Assembly: GCA_030760725.1 (NCBI GenBank) | Contig: JASWHV010000003.1 | Coordinates: 57,426,517-57,490,516, forward strand | From: Neostapfia colusana | Lineage: Eukaryota; Streptophyta; Magnoliopsida; Poales; Poaceae | Length of the DNA stretch: 64,000 nt | Direction: 5' to 3' | Shown here: positions 1 to 10,249 of the stretch, in pieces | How positions within the stretch are numbered: the stretch's first letter is position 1 | How the letters are laid out: each line of letters opens with the position of its first letter | The notes under the pieces: generated by a model | The model's database searches: none | Told to the model about the DNA's origin: nothing | Seen by the model: the letters and a program-made list of their open reading frames with translations, nothing else | Program-made: the position numbers and the translations under genes

Positions 1-2713
1 GAGAATGCGGTAGGCCTTCGAGCCCCCCGCGTAGCCGATGAACACCCCTGGAGTACTCCTGTCGTCGAGCTTGCTGATGTGACCAAGCTCCTTGGAGAAC
101 GCGAGACAGCCGAAGACCCATAGGTGAGAGACTGTCGACTTGCGCTCATGCCAAGCCTCGTACGGCGTCCTGCCGTTGAGAGCCTCGGTGGGCGAGCGGT
201 TGAGGATGTAGACCGCCGTCACCACCGCCTCTCCCCAAAAGATAGCCGGCATTCCCCTCTGCTTGAGGAGGGCCCGAGCCATCCCCACAACATCTGGTTG
301 CGTCGCTCCACCATGCCGTTCTGCTGCGGCTGTACGACGCGGAGTAGTGGCGCTGAACACCCTCATCCATGCAGTACGACGCGAATTCAGCCGCCGTGAA
401 TTCGCCGCCATTGTCGATGCGCAGCACGCGTAGCTTGCGGCCGCACTCCGCCTCCGCAACGGCCTACGTGTGCCTGATGGCGTTTGTAGCCTCTCCCTTG
501 CTGCCGAAGACCATCACCCACATGTAGCGGGAGAGGTCATCGACAAGCAGCAGGCAGTAACGTCGTCCTCCCGGTGTAGCCGATGTCACCGGCCCACACA
601 AGTTCCCGTGCACGAGGTCGAGCCGCTCCTTGGCTCGGAAGTTTGAGTGCTGGGGAAAGGGGAGACGCCTATGCTTTGTCACTATGCAGACATCACATAA
701 CTGCTCCACATGGTCAAGGCACAGCAGGCTCCGTACCATCTCCTTGGCACTGAGCCGCTTCAGGGCCTTGAAGTGAAGGTGCCCAAAGCGCTCATGCCAC
801 TGCCACGCCTCGTCATCCCGGCGAGTAGCAAGGCATAGAGGTTGTGCTACCTGCACGTTAAGGACGTAGAGTCGATTGGTGCCTCTGGTTACCTTGGCAA
901 GAAAGCGACGATGGCGATCCCAAATCCTCATGACTCCGTCCTTGATCTCCACGCGTGAACCGTTCTCATCCAGCTGGCCCAGGCTGATGATAGAGTTCCT
1001 AAACGCGGGGATGTAGTAGACTCCGAGGAGTATCCTGTGCTCACCAGACTCGGCGATGAGGATGACGGAGCGGATGCCCTTGATCTCCACACCAGAAGCG
1101 TCCCCAAACTTGACGGAGCCTCGGACATTGGGGTCGAACTCAGTGAAAAACTCCCATCGACCAGTCATGTGATGGGTGGCACCGGTGTCGAGGCACCACC
1201 CGTCAGTCTTGTCGTTGCTGGAACCGTCACCGAGAAAGGCGTGTGCTCTCACCTCATCGATGTGGAGGAGAGCCGCTGCGGCCGATGACACTGGAGGTGG
1301 CTCGATGCTTGCGTGTGCCAGGAGCAGAGCCAGATCCTCCTCCTCCACCTGTGCGACGTGGGTTTGGCCGCGTCGTTGCTGCCGACACTCCCTGGCCCAA
1401 TGACCAAGCTTGCCACAGTTGTGGCAGGTGTCGTCTCGTGCTGGCTTCCGGTTGCCGGCGGTGCCACCCTGGGCACCTCCGTGGGCGCCACCCTCGGCAC
1501 GTCTCTGCGCCCCGGCTTGGGCACCTCCGTGCCCCTTGCTTGGCTTGCCGCGCTTGCGGCCACCTTTCGAGGAGGAGAGCTCCCCCTTCTTCCCGTCACC
1601 TTGGCAGGCCTCCCACTGCTCCCAAGTGAGATGTAGCTTTCCGTCGATGGTGATAGGCCCCGAGAGAGGCTGAGATCCATCGCTATCGATGACCTTGAGG
1701 CGGCCTATCACCTCTTCAATCGACATCATGGAGAGGTCCAGCAGAGACTCGATCGAGCGAGCGGTCTGCTTGTACTTCTCGGGGATGCAACGGAAGAGCA
1801 TCTCGACGGCTTTCTCCTCGTTGTAGGTGTCGTCGCCGAACTGCACCATCTTCTGCAGTAGTGTGTTGAGACGGAGAGCAAAGTCATCAACATTCTCACC
1901 TGGTTTGAAGGTCAAGTTCTCCCACTCCTTGTGGAGTGCCTGCAGTGTGGTCTTTCGGGCGCGGTCGCTGCTGATGCGTGCCGCAACGATTGCGTCCTAG
2001 GCCTCCTTGGCAGTACGCTTATTGGAAAGCGAGAACTGCATCTCGGGCGGTACTGCAGCAATGAAAGCATCCAGCGCCTGTTGATCCTCCTAGTAGTCGA
2101 CATCGCCGTACCGGACTGCTTCCCACATGTGCCTCACTTGGAGCCGTATCCTCATCACCATGGCCCACTCGGCGTAGTTGGTCTTGGTGAGGGTAGGCCA
2201 CCCATCGCCGGGACCAACGTCCCTGACAATGGGCTGGATCCCGTGCTGACCATGGTACCTGTTCGGAGAGGGTGAGTCACGTCGCCTGTAAATGCCTCGA
2301 TCTCCATCGACCCAACCGCCCCCGCCGGGAGCGTCGCGGGTGCGTCCGCGCCCGTCTGGGCTGCAGTCGCCGCGCTCATGAGGGTGTGCAGCTGCCCATT
2401 GTGGCGTTTGTGGTCGTTCTACCTCCCTCGCCAGCCTAAGGTCTTCGTTGGTGCAACCGTCGATAGAATCAGAGCCTCTGTCGCTACCGCCACGCAGAGC
2501 CTCAAGCTCTGTTGCAGCCGCACGCGCTGCATCCGCAGCCGCTGCTGCTTCTACTTCCGCCTTTGCCGCTGCCAGTTCCGCCACCGCCAGCCTCGCCGCC
2601 CTCGCTGCAGCCTCTGCTGCTGCTCGCTCGCGTTCTTTTGCTGCGACGATCTCGGCCTCCTACCGATGCCGCGCGCTCGAAGCGACCAAGTGCTGAAACT
2701 ATCCTTCGGACAT
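1..2713 (-). pseudogene. Copia gag-pol polyprotein, broken
   Basis: The start is probably the ATG at 2711-2713, but the frame meets stops within 20 codons, at 2089 and near 2000. An Ala-rich coiled-coil-like N terminus (around 2480-2640) is followed by a Copia gag domain (WPTLTKTNYAEWAMVM). The longest open stretch (464-1915) holds a CHNCGKLGHWAREC zinc knuckle, a protease with the LDTGATHHMTG catalytic motif, a GAG-pre-integrase segment (WHERFGHLHFKAL) and the start of the integrase core (YCLLLVDDLSRYMWV). A TAG near 463 and a frameshift near 340 split the integrase; the DNGGEF motif lies around 400-420 and the rest continues to base 1 (ILNRSPTEALNGRTPYE). The reading is clear but the gene cannot make a full polyprotein. 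Confidence 0.88.
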
Positions 2714-2888
2714 GGCGCGCTAGTGGGGGAGTGTTGTGTGGGAAAGAGGTTGTCTCAGACAAGCTGTTGCTCGTCTATGCAGAAGAGGAGGAATGAGTTG
2801 AAACAACCGGTGTTATTGCTGCCGGCTGAAGACGAAGAAAGCCGTGGGAAGGAGATGAGCAGGAGATGTCTAGGCTACAGGATAGAAC

Positions 2889-2901
2889 GGCTCTGATACC
2901 A
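2889..2901 (-). other. Primer binding site (initiator tRNA-Met)
   Basis: The minus strand reads TGGTATCAGAGCC, the usual plant Copia/Gypsy primer binding site. It lies two bases inside the LTR end and fixes the element's orientation. Confidence 0.9.
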
Positions 2902-2903
2902 CT

Positions 2904-3240
2904 TGTTAGTATCTGAAGTATTACTCTTATGGAGAGGATGACACTAAGAGTTGGGAAATTTTTCTTGCTTCATTCCACACATAATGTCATACCCAACCTA
3001 GGGGTTGGGGTTACATATTTATAGCTGAGGCAGCCAAGCATATACCTAGATGCTAGTCTAAGATGTTGTCCTACCAAAGGACTGATATGCTATACTAACA
3101 AGGACTGATATGTTGTCCTCTTGGTCTAAGATGTTGTCCTAACAAGGACTAAGATGTTGTCCTTCCAAAGGACTAATATGATGTCCTAACAAGGACTGAG
3201 ATATTGTCCTAACTAGGAACCACACAGACCAAGAGTAAAA
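2904..3240 (-). repeat. 5' LTR of the left-edge Copia element
   Basis: The LTR inner end is marked by plus-strand TGTTAGTATC (minus ..TAACA) right beside the primer binding site. It contains an array of about 31-bp imperfect repeats. The outer boundary near 3210-3250 is a guess: no second LTR is available for comparison. Confidence 0.65.
3057..3222. repeat. ~31-bp imperfect tandem repeat inside the Copia LTR
   Basis: About five units share the core AAGATGTTGTCCTAACAAGG. Each unit contains the short dyad AAGGAC..GTCCT, so the array could fold or bind a dimeric protein. Seen directly; function unknown. Confidence 0.75.
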
Positions 3241-4990
3241 TACTTATTCCATCACCGTCTTCCTTCGACTCGGAAACTTCACCCTGAAGCACAGGCAGGA
3301 GGGAGAAGGTGCTATCGTCGTCGGCCGTAGTGGGTTCCGATGGGGTAGTGACCGGACTTCAAAGTGCTGAGAGGGGAGTGCAGGTAGAGCTTGGTGCGCT
3401 TCTAGGGGGGGTCTGTGGACGATGATGGTGGTCAGCGGGGCTGCGGTCTGCGGTGTGAGGCTAGGTGTGGAGGGGGTGGCGGCCAGCGATCTAGGGGATC
3501 CCGACGGCGGTGGCGGGTGGGTGCTGGGTGGGTTCTCGCTTTCTCTCATCTAATCAGCCTAACTGGGAACTTGAAACTCCAATTGAGCTACATAGTCCTC
3601 CAGAGAACATTGAGTTTGGTCTGACTAAGGACCTAGTACCAAGTTTAGATGAAGGATGGATACTCAGGAAAGGCCGCTATCTAGGTGTCCTAGTATGCAA
3701 CAATCATTCCTGCCAAATTGCAGAGTTTGAGCTCTCAGGTTGCTGCTCCCCAGGCTGAATATAATGGTAACTGTTTGGATCTGCTGTTGATTGGTGGAAG
3801 TGGAAGACAGATTACTGAGATTTTTGGTGCTTTTGCAGTTTAGAAAGCATATCTCCCAAATGTAGAAAATGTAGAGGTACGCCATGGTTGGTTTTCTTCG
3901 TCAAGTATTCAGTTTTAACTTTCTTTTCTTCATTTTAGGATAGTGTTGTTTTTATCCAGGATTTGGTGAATATAATTTGTTTTCATCATTTAATAGTCAT
4001 ATTCTTCTATAATTACTTTTTTCGACTTTTACTTCATGAACAAATTCATGGAAAGATGTGCAAAAAAATTATTTATCTTCTCCGTTTCCTCCACTGTACC
4101 AGAACCATGTAATAGTCTTAGTATTATTCGTCCCTCTAGAAGCTTTGATGCAGAAAAAATAAACTCTGTGATTTGCAAAATGTGCTAAATTTCAGGTAAA
4201 ATCTGTGAGGCTTAAGGCTGCTCCAAATACCCAGGGGCAAGTTCGTTGTAGTTTGTTGCTTCAGCAGTGTCGATTGTTTGGCTGGGCAGCCAAAAATCTT
4301 GTATAAATAGCTGTAAATACACTAATCTGCTGTCTGCCCAGAATCCGGCATATGTACAAGCGGCAAACTGTGGAATTTTTGTCGCATCCACATCCATAGT
4401 CATAGCCAGAAGTGATGGTTATCCAGATGTCAAGGTAAAGCTTATCACGACAGCAGCCTGTTTTGCACCCGTTGGTGTCATCTTTTCTTTTGTCATACAT
4501 CAAATACATCTACGATAGAGCCATCCGGTCCGTATACTTGAGCCCAAAGCATAGTGCCCACCCGCATTTTTGTGCGGTTGTTTGGAGGTCCCTTATGCCG
4601 GCCACTTATCTTCAGTGCTCCCATTATAGGGACAAGACACAATATGTTGTGTCCTTGACCATCTTGTATGTCTGCACATTGTGATTAAGACTATTGCTTG
4701 CTGGATTCCCGCAGTACAGTGTAGTATTTTTCAACAGAAAAAGACGGGTGCTATTTGTCGTTCATACCTCATCGCTATGAGTGTGACTGTTTTTTACTTG
4801 TGGTTATGAGTTGTACCTTGAAAATGAAGTCTGCATACGAGGTGGAATTTCTGAGATGTACTGTTTTCTGTTGAGAATAAGCAACGTGGAACTGTTTTCT
4901 GTTGGGTATAACATTATAAGTACTTCATCCTTTCTTTTTCATTTGACGTTGGTTAGTTCTAAACAACGTCAAATAAAAACAAACAGAGTG
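3241..4990. other. Unassigned stretch with one exon-like fragment
   Basis: 3244-3540 is G-rich with open frames on both strands and no recognisable domain. On the plus strand 3555-3760 reads as a plausible exon (WELETPIELHSPPENIEFG, then LDEGWILRKGRYLGVLVC). A second frame at about 3740-3845 (GNCLDLLLIGGSGRQITEIF) could follow after a small break. I do not recognise the family; it may be a captured or decayed gene fragment. 3900-4990 is AT-rich with nothing supported. Confidence 0.3.
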
Positions 4991-4998
4991 AGTAGCAT
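4991..4998. repeat. Target-site duplication, left copy (LINE)
   Basis: AGTAGCAT lies directly beside the poly-T tract that marks the LINE 3' end; the same 8 bp recur at 7253-7260. Confidence 0.75.
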
Positions 4999-7252
4999 TT
5001 TTTTTGAAATGGCCAAGCTGGCGATATATTAAGCAGGGAAGACAGTTACAAAGTTGTCAATGATTAGTGACACTGAACTTAAACAGGGGAAAAGGAAAGA
5101 AATAAAATAAAAAAGGAGAGTTACATGGCATTAGTAGCCGGTAGGATCATAGCAAGTTGCTTACAACCCGCAAGGGACCATAAGCGTAGTTCTTCTATTA
5201 GAGTATATAGGATATCTTGTATTGTATTTTCTTTTTCTTCGAAGATCCGGCTATTTCTTTCTCTCCAAATTGCCCAACAAACAGCAATCGGCACGGAATG
5301 GGTCTTTTTTCCGGTCGGAGGCAGCGGTCGGCACCAGCTGCAGGAACCAATCCGAAAGGAAAGGCCTGTCTTTCCACCTTTCTAGGCGGAGATGATCTTC
5401 TGATATTAACGTACTCACTCGAGTCCAAATTTCCCTGGTGAAACTACACTCACGGAACAGATGTAAGGATGTCTCAAGGTTACGATAACAAACTGCGGTT
5501 TTGGAGCAGTAGCCGGAGGAAGGTTTTGTAGCGAGGCGGTGCCAAGGTATTCCACACCACTGCCCGGAATGATGACCGCAACCCTCCTTCCAACTGCAGA
5601 CTGTAGGCGGAGCGACAGAAGTACTTACCCGACGGAGTTAGTCGCCACGTGATGGAGTCCTCAGTGTCTGGGTCAAAGGACCGTGTGGCCTCATCCACCA
5701 GCAGCCAAAGTCTAATGAAATGTGCAAGCTGCTCAGTTGATATGTTAGCTAAGGTGTCCCTAATCCAGCGTGCACCGCGCAATGCTTGCTCTACAGACTT
5801 GTATTTGCCTCGACTTGTGGCATAGATACCTGGGAACAGCAACGCTGGCGCACATCCATCTAACCAGCTCGAATGCCAGAATTTTGCCTGTCGTCCGTTC
5901 CCAACAACGACCTTGGTGGCGATTGCAAAGAGATTACGGTCTGAGTCATCAACCGGTAGAGGCATGCCCTGCGAGGCCTTCCTGGGTGTGCCCATTCTGC
6001 CCACAGCCATCTCAGTCTGAGCGCCCTACTAAAACGCTCAAGGTCCGCTATCCCCAGACCGCCGATACACAACGGACGAAAGAGACGGGACCAGCTCACT
6101 TTGCATTTTCCTCCTTGCAGCTCTCCATCTCCAACCCACAGGAAGCGACGCCGCATTTTGTCTATGGCTCGGATAAACTTCTTTGGCGGTTTGAGCGCTG
6201 CAAGGGTGTATGCAGCCATGGAGCTCAGAGTTGTGTGTACCAGCTCCCGCCTACCACCGGATGATAGCAGCTTCCCCTGCCAGTCTTTGAGCCTGCTCAT
6301 AATGTGATCTTGCACCGTTTGCAAGTGTGACAGCTGCAGCCTTCCTGTGGTGAGAGGAAGGCCCAGATATTTCAGAGACCAGGACAGTCATTGCCCTGTC
6401 CGTACATCGATATTATCGCAGCTGATCGGCATTACCGCTGATTTTTTCCAGTTAATTGTTAGGCCTGTGGCATCACCAAATAAACATGGACGCATCCACA
6501 TCCATCCTGGTCGGTTTGATGAAGAGCGCCACATCATCGGTATACATGGAAAGCCGCAACCTTGAATGACTCCCTCGCAATGGTGCCAAGACCCCAGCTT
6601 CGGTGGCGCATCTGAACACATGATGAAGCGTATCGATAGCCAATATGAACAATTGGGGGGACAGTGGATCGCCTTGCCTGAGGCCTCTCTCGTGGGCGAT
6701 CGGCGGGCCGCTGGTTCCGTTGAGTAATACCGAGGAAGAGGTTGAGTCAGAAGAGTGGAAATCCAGTCCCGCCACCAATGTGGAAATCCTCGTTGTTACA
6801 TTAGTTCAATTATATATTTCCACGACAAGGAGTAGCATTTGGGTCTTGGTTTGATGGCACCGTCGAACAACATTTTGCACATGGGGAAGTTCTCCTGGAT
6901 GTTTCTCTTCTTTATGAAAGCGCTCTGAGATGGTGAGATGATCATGTCAATAATCTTCCTCAGCCTGAGTGCTAATACGTTGGATACAAGCTTTGCAAAT
7001 AAGTGGATTAGGCTTATCGGCCAAAAGTCAAGCCGCCTTGTCGGCTCCTTTTGTTTTCACTAGCAATGTGATGAGTGTCGAGTTCATGGCACGGAGGGAG
7101 TTGGTCTGAAGGTTGAAGAAGGTATGAAAGGCCAAGAGGACGTCCTTTTTTATTATTGACCAGCAGCATTTGAGGAACGTCCCATTGAAGCCGTCGGGTC
7201 CGAGCGCCTTCTCCGCAGGGAGCTCCGCAACACAAGCGGTGAGCTCAGAGCC
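4999..7252 (-). mobile_element. L1-type LINE retrotransposon, 5'-truncated
   Basis: A minus-strand non-LTR element. Its 3' end is a short poly-A (plus-strand T run, 4998-5005). Its body holds a reverse transcriptase and a C-terminal zf-RVT region. The identical 8-bp AGTAGCAT at both ends is a target-site duplication. The 5' end falls inside the RT N terminus, so ORF1, the endonuclease and the first RT blocks are missing, as expected from incomplete reverse transcription. Confidence 0.88.
5118..7252 (-). pseudogene. LINE ORF2 (reverse transcriptase), truncated and frameshifted
   Basis: Reading minus: PAEKALGPDGFNGTFLKCCW (RT block near 7190-7240), stops and shifts around 6780-7080, then RGLRQGDPLSPQLF and SMYTDDVALF (6480-6780; the usual YADD box reads YTDD). 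Next comes MSRLKDWQGKLLSSGGRREL with MRRRFLWVGDGELQGGK (5860-6324), and a zf-RVT-like tail (WRLTPSGKYFCRSAYSLQ, VVWNTLAPPRYKTFLRLLLQ). The C terminus ends at a stop near 5120. At least three frame changes make it nonfunctional. Confidence 0.88.
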
Positions 7253-7260
7253 AGTAGCAT
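7253..7260. repeat. Target-site duplication, right copy (LINE)
   Basis: AGTAGCAT, identical to 4991-4998, at the truncated 5' end of the LINE. Confidence 0.75.
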
Positions 7261-7520
7261 GAAAATGCTTTATTTTACGCCGGCTATGATGCTTGTACGA
7301 GTTCTAAACACTGACTGCATGGATCGATTGTGACTCTGTAAGTATCTACCACAATACTGGCTTGGCCGGGAACAGGATTGCGGTTGCTATATATTTCGCT
7401 CTATACATGTTCTGCTACCAAGTCACTAGATCAAAACAAACTGAGCTTGACAGGATGATGAACTCACTGCTTGCATGCACATTTATTTCCTCCGGCCGTG
7501 CCCCCAACAACACGGCCGGG
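7261..7520. other. Intergenic / 3' flank of the first cysteine-rich peptide gene
   Basis: No gene. On the minus strand an AATAAA polyadenylation signal lies at 7482-7487, about 35 bp after the stop codon of the peptide gene. Confidence 0.5.
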
Positions 7521-7886
7521 CTAACGATTGCAACGACAGCCCCGTCTGCCGTCGGCGGACACGCACCGACCGTCGCGGTACCCGCCGTAGTGGCACATGT
7601 CCGGGCACGCGCCGTTCGCCGCCGCGTCTGCAGGGTAGCACTGCTCCACCGGCATGGTCACCCCGCACGTCACGCTCGACGGGTAGTCGGAGTTCACCCA
7701 CGCTGACCGCGCCGGCGCCGCAAGGAGAGCCGCTGCAAGAAAAACACACGGCGGCATCCCGGACAGCACAGATCAGATGCTTGCGCGTACACGGCACTTC
7801 TTATATTCGTGCATGCACGCGGCCTCACCAGTGAGCGCGGCCCCAAAGGAGGAGGACGGCGCGCGCCGGCGCCGGCGCCGGAGCAT
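7521..7886 (-). CDS. Small secreted cysteine-rich (defensin-like) peptide 1, two exons
   Basis: Model: exon 1 7829-7886, intron 7733-7828 (96 bp, GT-AG, acceptor preceded by TGTTTTTCTTGCAG), exon 2 7521-7732; about 88 residues. The intron falls in the signal peptide in phase 1, as is usual for plant defensin-like genes. The N terminus is basic (MLRRRRRRAP) with a short hydrophobic stretch ending AAPARSA before AWVNSDYPSS. The mature part has seven cysteines, including CPDMC (CxxxC) and CRC (CxC), the CS-alpha-beta signature. Family role (defence or cell signalling) is known only at class level. The paralogue at 9553-9942 shares intron position and the core PVEQC.PADAAANGAC. Compared with that copy, exon 1 appears shifted by one base and the TATA box is damaged, so this copy may be poorly expressed. 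An unspliced start inside the intron is an alternative. Confidence 0.68.
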
Positions 7887-8170
7887 CCGCCCGTCCCGTT
7901 CGATCTCTGTCTGCTTGAAGGGTTCTCTCCTTTGGCCTCGCCGCGCTCTGCTGCAGCACGAAATGTGAAGGCGACTGCAAAGCGGGCTGCCTGGCGGCGT
8001 TGGTGTGCGTGATAGAGGGGTGATCACGGGCAGCGGTAGATGGGATGACAAGTGGCGCGGCGACAGCTAAAATCGGGAGACGCATGCGACGCGACACCGA
8101 TGCGGTTTGATGGTATATATGGCAAGTCATTAACATACATAATTAAGCTGGCTACATATATGAACTTTCA
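7887..8170 (-). promoter_or_regulatory. Decayed promoter region of cysteine-rich peptide 1
   Basis: Sequence upstream of exon 1 is recognisably similar to that upstream of the paralogue (CTTTGGCCTCGC, then GTGCGTGATAGAGG). Where the paralogue has TAAATATAGAGGG, this copy has only GATAGAGGGG, so the TATA element is missing. Confidence 0.5.
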
Positions 8171-8569
8171 TAATGATGCGTTAATTGGCTTTCTTATTTG
8201 GACGTTGCGCATATCTAGCCAGGATGTTTGGGCAAAACATATCATTGCTATAGAACACCGCAGCGGTTCAGACATCATCATAACTTGACTACAGAGAACA
8301 CAGCAAAATCTAGCACATGCACTGCTGCTCGGAGGAAGAATGTAGTAGGTGCCGAAAAAGGTTACTGATCTTTTGCAAAAAACAGCCTTGGCGCACGAAA
8401 GTAACCAATATACCGTGACACAAACGGCCTCTTGATGATGGACACATGGAGTGATTTCATCTATTAGGTCTCCTTGCTGCGAACAATTTACACACAAGTG
8501 CTTACAGCGATAAGATATGTTAGGCACGTGACAGGGGAACACTTGTAAGTGCAGGAGTGGTCCTTGCAT
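8168..8569 (-). CDS. Possible cysteine-rich ORF (133 residues), unrecognised
   Basis: An ATG at 8567-8569 opens a 133-residue frame with 14 cysteines (for example CKHLCVNC and ARFCCVLC). A good TATA box (minus CTCTATATAAG, around 8611-8620) lies about 45 bp upstream. It has no clear signal peptide and matches no family I know. An upstream ATG opens a different short frame, and the composition could produce such an ORF by chance. Weak call, kept because it sits between two cysteine-rich peptide genes. Confidence 0.22.
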   Translation of the reverse strand: MQGPLLHLQVFPCHVPNISYRCKHLCVNCSQQGDLIDEITPCVHHQEAVCVTVYWLLSCAKAVFCKRSVTFFGTYYILPPSSSACARFCCVLCSQVMMMSEPLRCSIAMICFAQTSWLDMRNVQIRKPINASL

Positions 8570-8811
8570 TTGTAGAGCACAAGCTGAACTGTATGTGCAT
8601 GAGCGTTGTCTTATATAGAGAGGAAAAAGAATGTTAATAGTCTTTCTATTTTCAAGATTGTTGTCGTTAGTACAATAATTTAAATTTAATTTTAAACTAC
8701 ATTTATTATTTTAACGATATCAATTTAACAATGAAGGAGGCACTAGTAGCAGATCGTGGCCATAAGCAAAAGCTAGTTAAAAATCAAAAAAGCAAGAGAC
8801 AGGCATATAGC

Positions 8812-9350
8812 GTAAGGCCGCTCGCAGCGGCAGACTGTAAGCTGCCCCGGAATTCAAATCAAGCGGTGGAGGGTATAGCGGGCGTCTCCAGCGGCATCAA
8901 CAAACTAGCCGATAAAATATAGGCTGCTACACTCGCCCTGTAAGTCTGGAGTTCGGCTGTAGCAACAGGGAAGGGAAGAAGGAAAGGAAATATGAGAGAG
9001 GAAAAATAAAGAAGAGAGGAGAAAAAGTAAAAAAGTAAAGAAAAAATAAACAAATAAGAAGAAAAGAAAGGGAAAAAAAGAGGAAAAGGGAGGAAAAAGA
9101 TGTGCAAAATAATTTGATGATTTTATAGGTTTTAAATATAATATTATGCATATAAAAGTAGTTATATAAAGTATTCTAAAATATGATATAGTTATATTAT
9201 CTAATATAAAATAGATGATAGTTGATATAGAGACCTGATTTAGAGGTGAACGAGTGCAGAGAATTGAACTGTAAAGGTAGAAATCTTTTAGAATTAACTA
9301 TAAAATGCTAGTAATATTCTTTTAGAGGCCCAGGTCGAGGAGTGTGAGCA
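8812..9350. repeat. GA-rich dispersed repeat, copy 1
   Basis: Starts with a short dyad (CCGCTCGCAGCGG), has a purine tract of G and A at about 8970-9090, then an AT-rich tail with TAGTTGATATAGAG and AAATCTTTTAGA. The same order of landmarks recurs at 53335-53900. Probably a non-autonomous transposable element; class unknown. Confidence 0.55.
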
Positions 9351-9552
9351 GGAAAAGCCGCGTCGACAGAAGTTGGAAGAACAAACAAGAGCGAGTTATA
9401 TTTACTATGAAATAAATAGAAACGAGTCATCAAAATAACTCAGTACTAGTAAGAGCAGCAGCACGCCAGCACGGCGCCGGCATCTACTAGGGGGAGCTTT
9501 GGTTCAGGCTTTCCCTTGCCTGCCAACGTCTCGTCGATCGATCAGCTGGTCC

Positions 9553-9942
9553 TTAGCACCTACAATGGCATCCGCGGCCCCTGCCGAGCCCGAGGGAGAC
9601 GCACCGCCCGCCGCGCCGGCACCCGCCGTAGTGGCACATGTCCATGCACGCGCCGTTCGCCGCCGCGTCCGCCGGGTCGCACTGCTCCACCGGGGTGGTG
9701 ACCCCGCACGGCACGCCCGACGATGGGTAGTCCACCCACGCCGCCCGCGCCGGTAGGTGAGCCGACGACGCCGCTGCAAAACAAACCCACCGTACGTGCA
9801 TGCGCCGCGGCGGCACACACGAGTCAGACGCCTTTCACGCCGATGTAACGACGACAGCCGTATTTCCGCTCGTGCACACGGCCTTACCGGCAAGCGCGGC
9901 CACGATAACGAAGAGGACGCGCGTGCGCGCCGCCGGGGCCAT
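9553..9942 (-). CDS. Small secreted cysteine-rich (defensin-like) peptide 2, two exons
   Basis: Model: exon 1 9888-9942 (ATG at 9940-9942), intron 9774-9887 (114 bp; donor GTAAGG, acceptor TTTGTTTTGCAG), exon 2 9553-9773; 90 residues. The spliced N terminus MAPAARTRVLFVIVAALA is a clear signal peptide h-region, with likely cleavage after PARAA before WVDYPSSG. The mature part has nine cysteines: PCGV, EQCD, GACMDMC (CxxxC), GGC, GRC, then GCHCRC at the C terminus, a CS-alpha-beta-like spacing. Exon and intron structure and core match peptide 1, so the two arose by local duplication. A TATA box lies about 110 bp upstream. Secretion is inferred from the signal peptide; target unknown. Confidence 0.78.
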
Positions 9943-10046
9943 TCGAACAAGGGGTTCCGGTCGTTTTGGCCTCGCACTCTGCTCCTGCTGAATGGGAGGC
10001 GGCGAAGGTGTTGGCTGGCTGCCGGCTCCGCGGCGGTTGGCGTGCG

Positions 10047-10054
10047 TAAATATA
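10047..10054 (-). promoter_or_regulatory. TATA box of cysteine-rich peptide 2
   Basis: Minus-strand TATATTTA, about 105-112 bp upstream of the ATG, inside the block conserved with the paralogue's upstream region. Confidence 0.6.
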
Positions 10055-10249
10055 GAGGGCGATCTTTCTGGGCTTCACGGGCGAGCAGCTTGGGGAAGTT
10101 GGGAAGCAATAACATAACTGATATGGTGGGCTGCAATAACATAAGTGATCCAATTGTCAACTTGGATCATTATCTAACGCGGTATAGTTGGCTGATTAAT
10201 TTTCATCATTGCGCTTATCTAGCTAGCGTTCCTTTTGTAAGATACTAGT

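Larger units (their letters stand above)
1..3240 (-). mobile_element. Ty1/Copia LTR retrotransposon, partial (cut by left window edge)
   Basis: Seen directly: a minus-strand gag-protease-integrase coding region, followed at its 5' side by a primer binding site complementary to initiator tRNA-Met and an LTR. The element runs off the left edge inside the integrase, so RT, RNase H and the 3' LTR are not visible. Domain order (zinc knuckle, protease, integrase) is that of Copia. The coding region has several in-frame stops and a frameshift, so this is a dead copy. The right LTR boundary is uncertain because its partner lies outside the window. Confidence 0.9.

Noticed and set aside
1037..1680. 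Plus- and minus-strand ORFs overlapping the Copia protease/zinc-knuckle region
   Set aside because: Shadows of the polyprotein in a GC-rich stretch; no motif of their own.
2378..2896. 172-residue plus-strand Cys-rich ORF
   Set aside because: Antisense of the Ala-rich gag N terminus of the Copia element; the cysteines come from complementing GCA/GCG codons.
8859..9151. Phe/Ser-rich minus ORFs resembling membrane proteins
   Set aside because: Antisense of the GA purine tract; low-complexity artefact.
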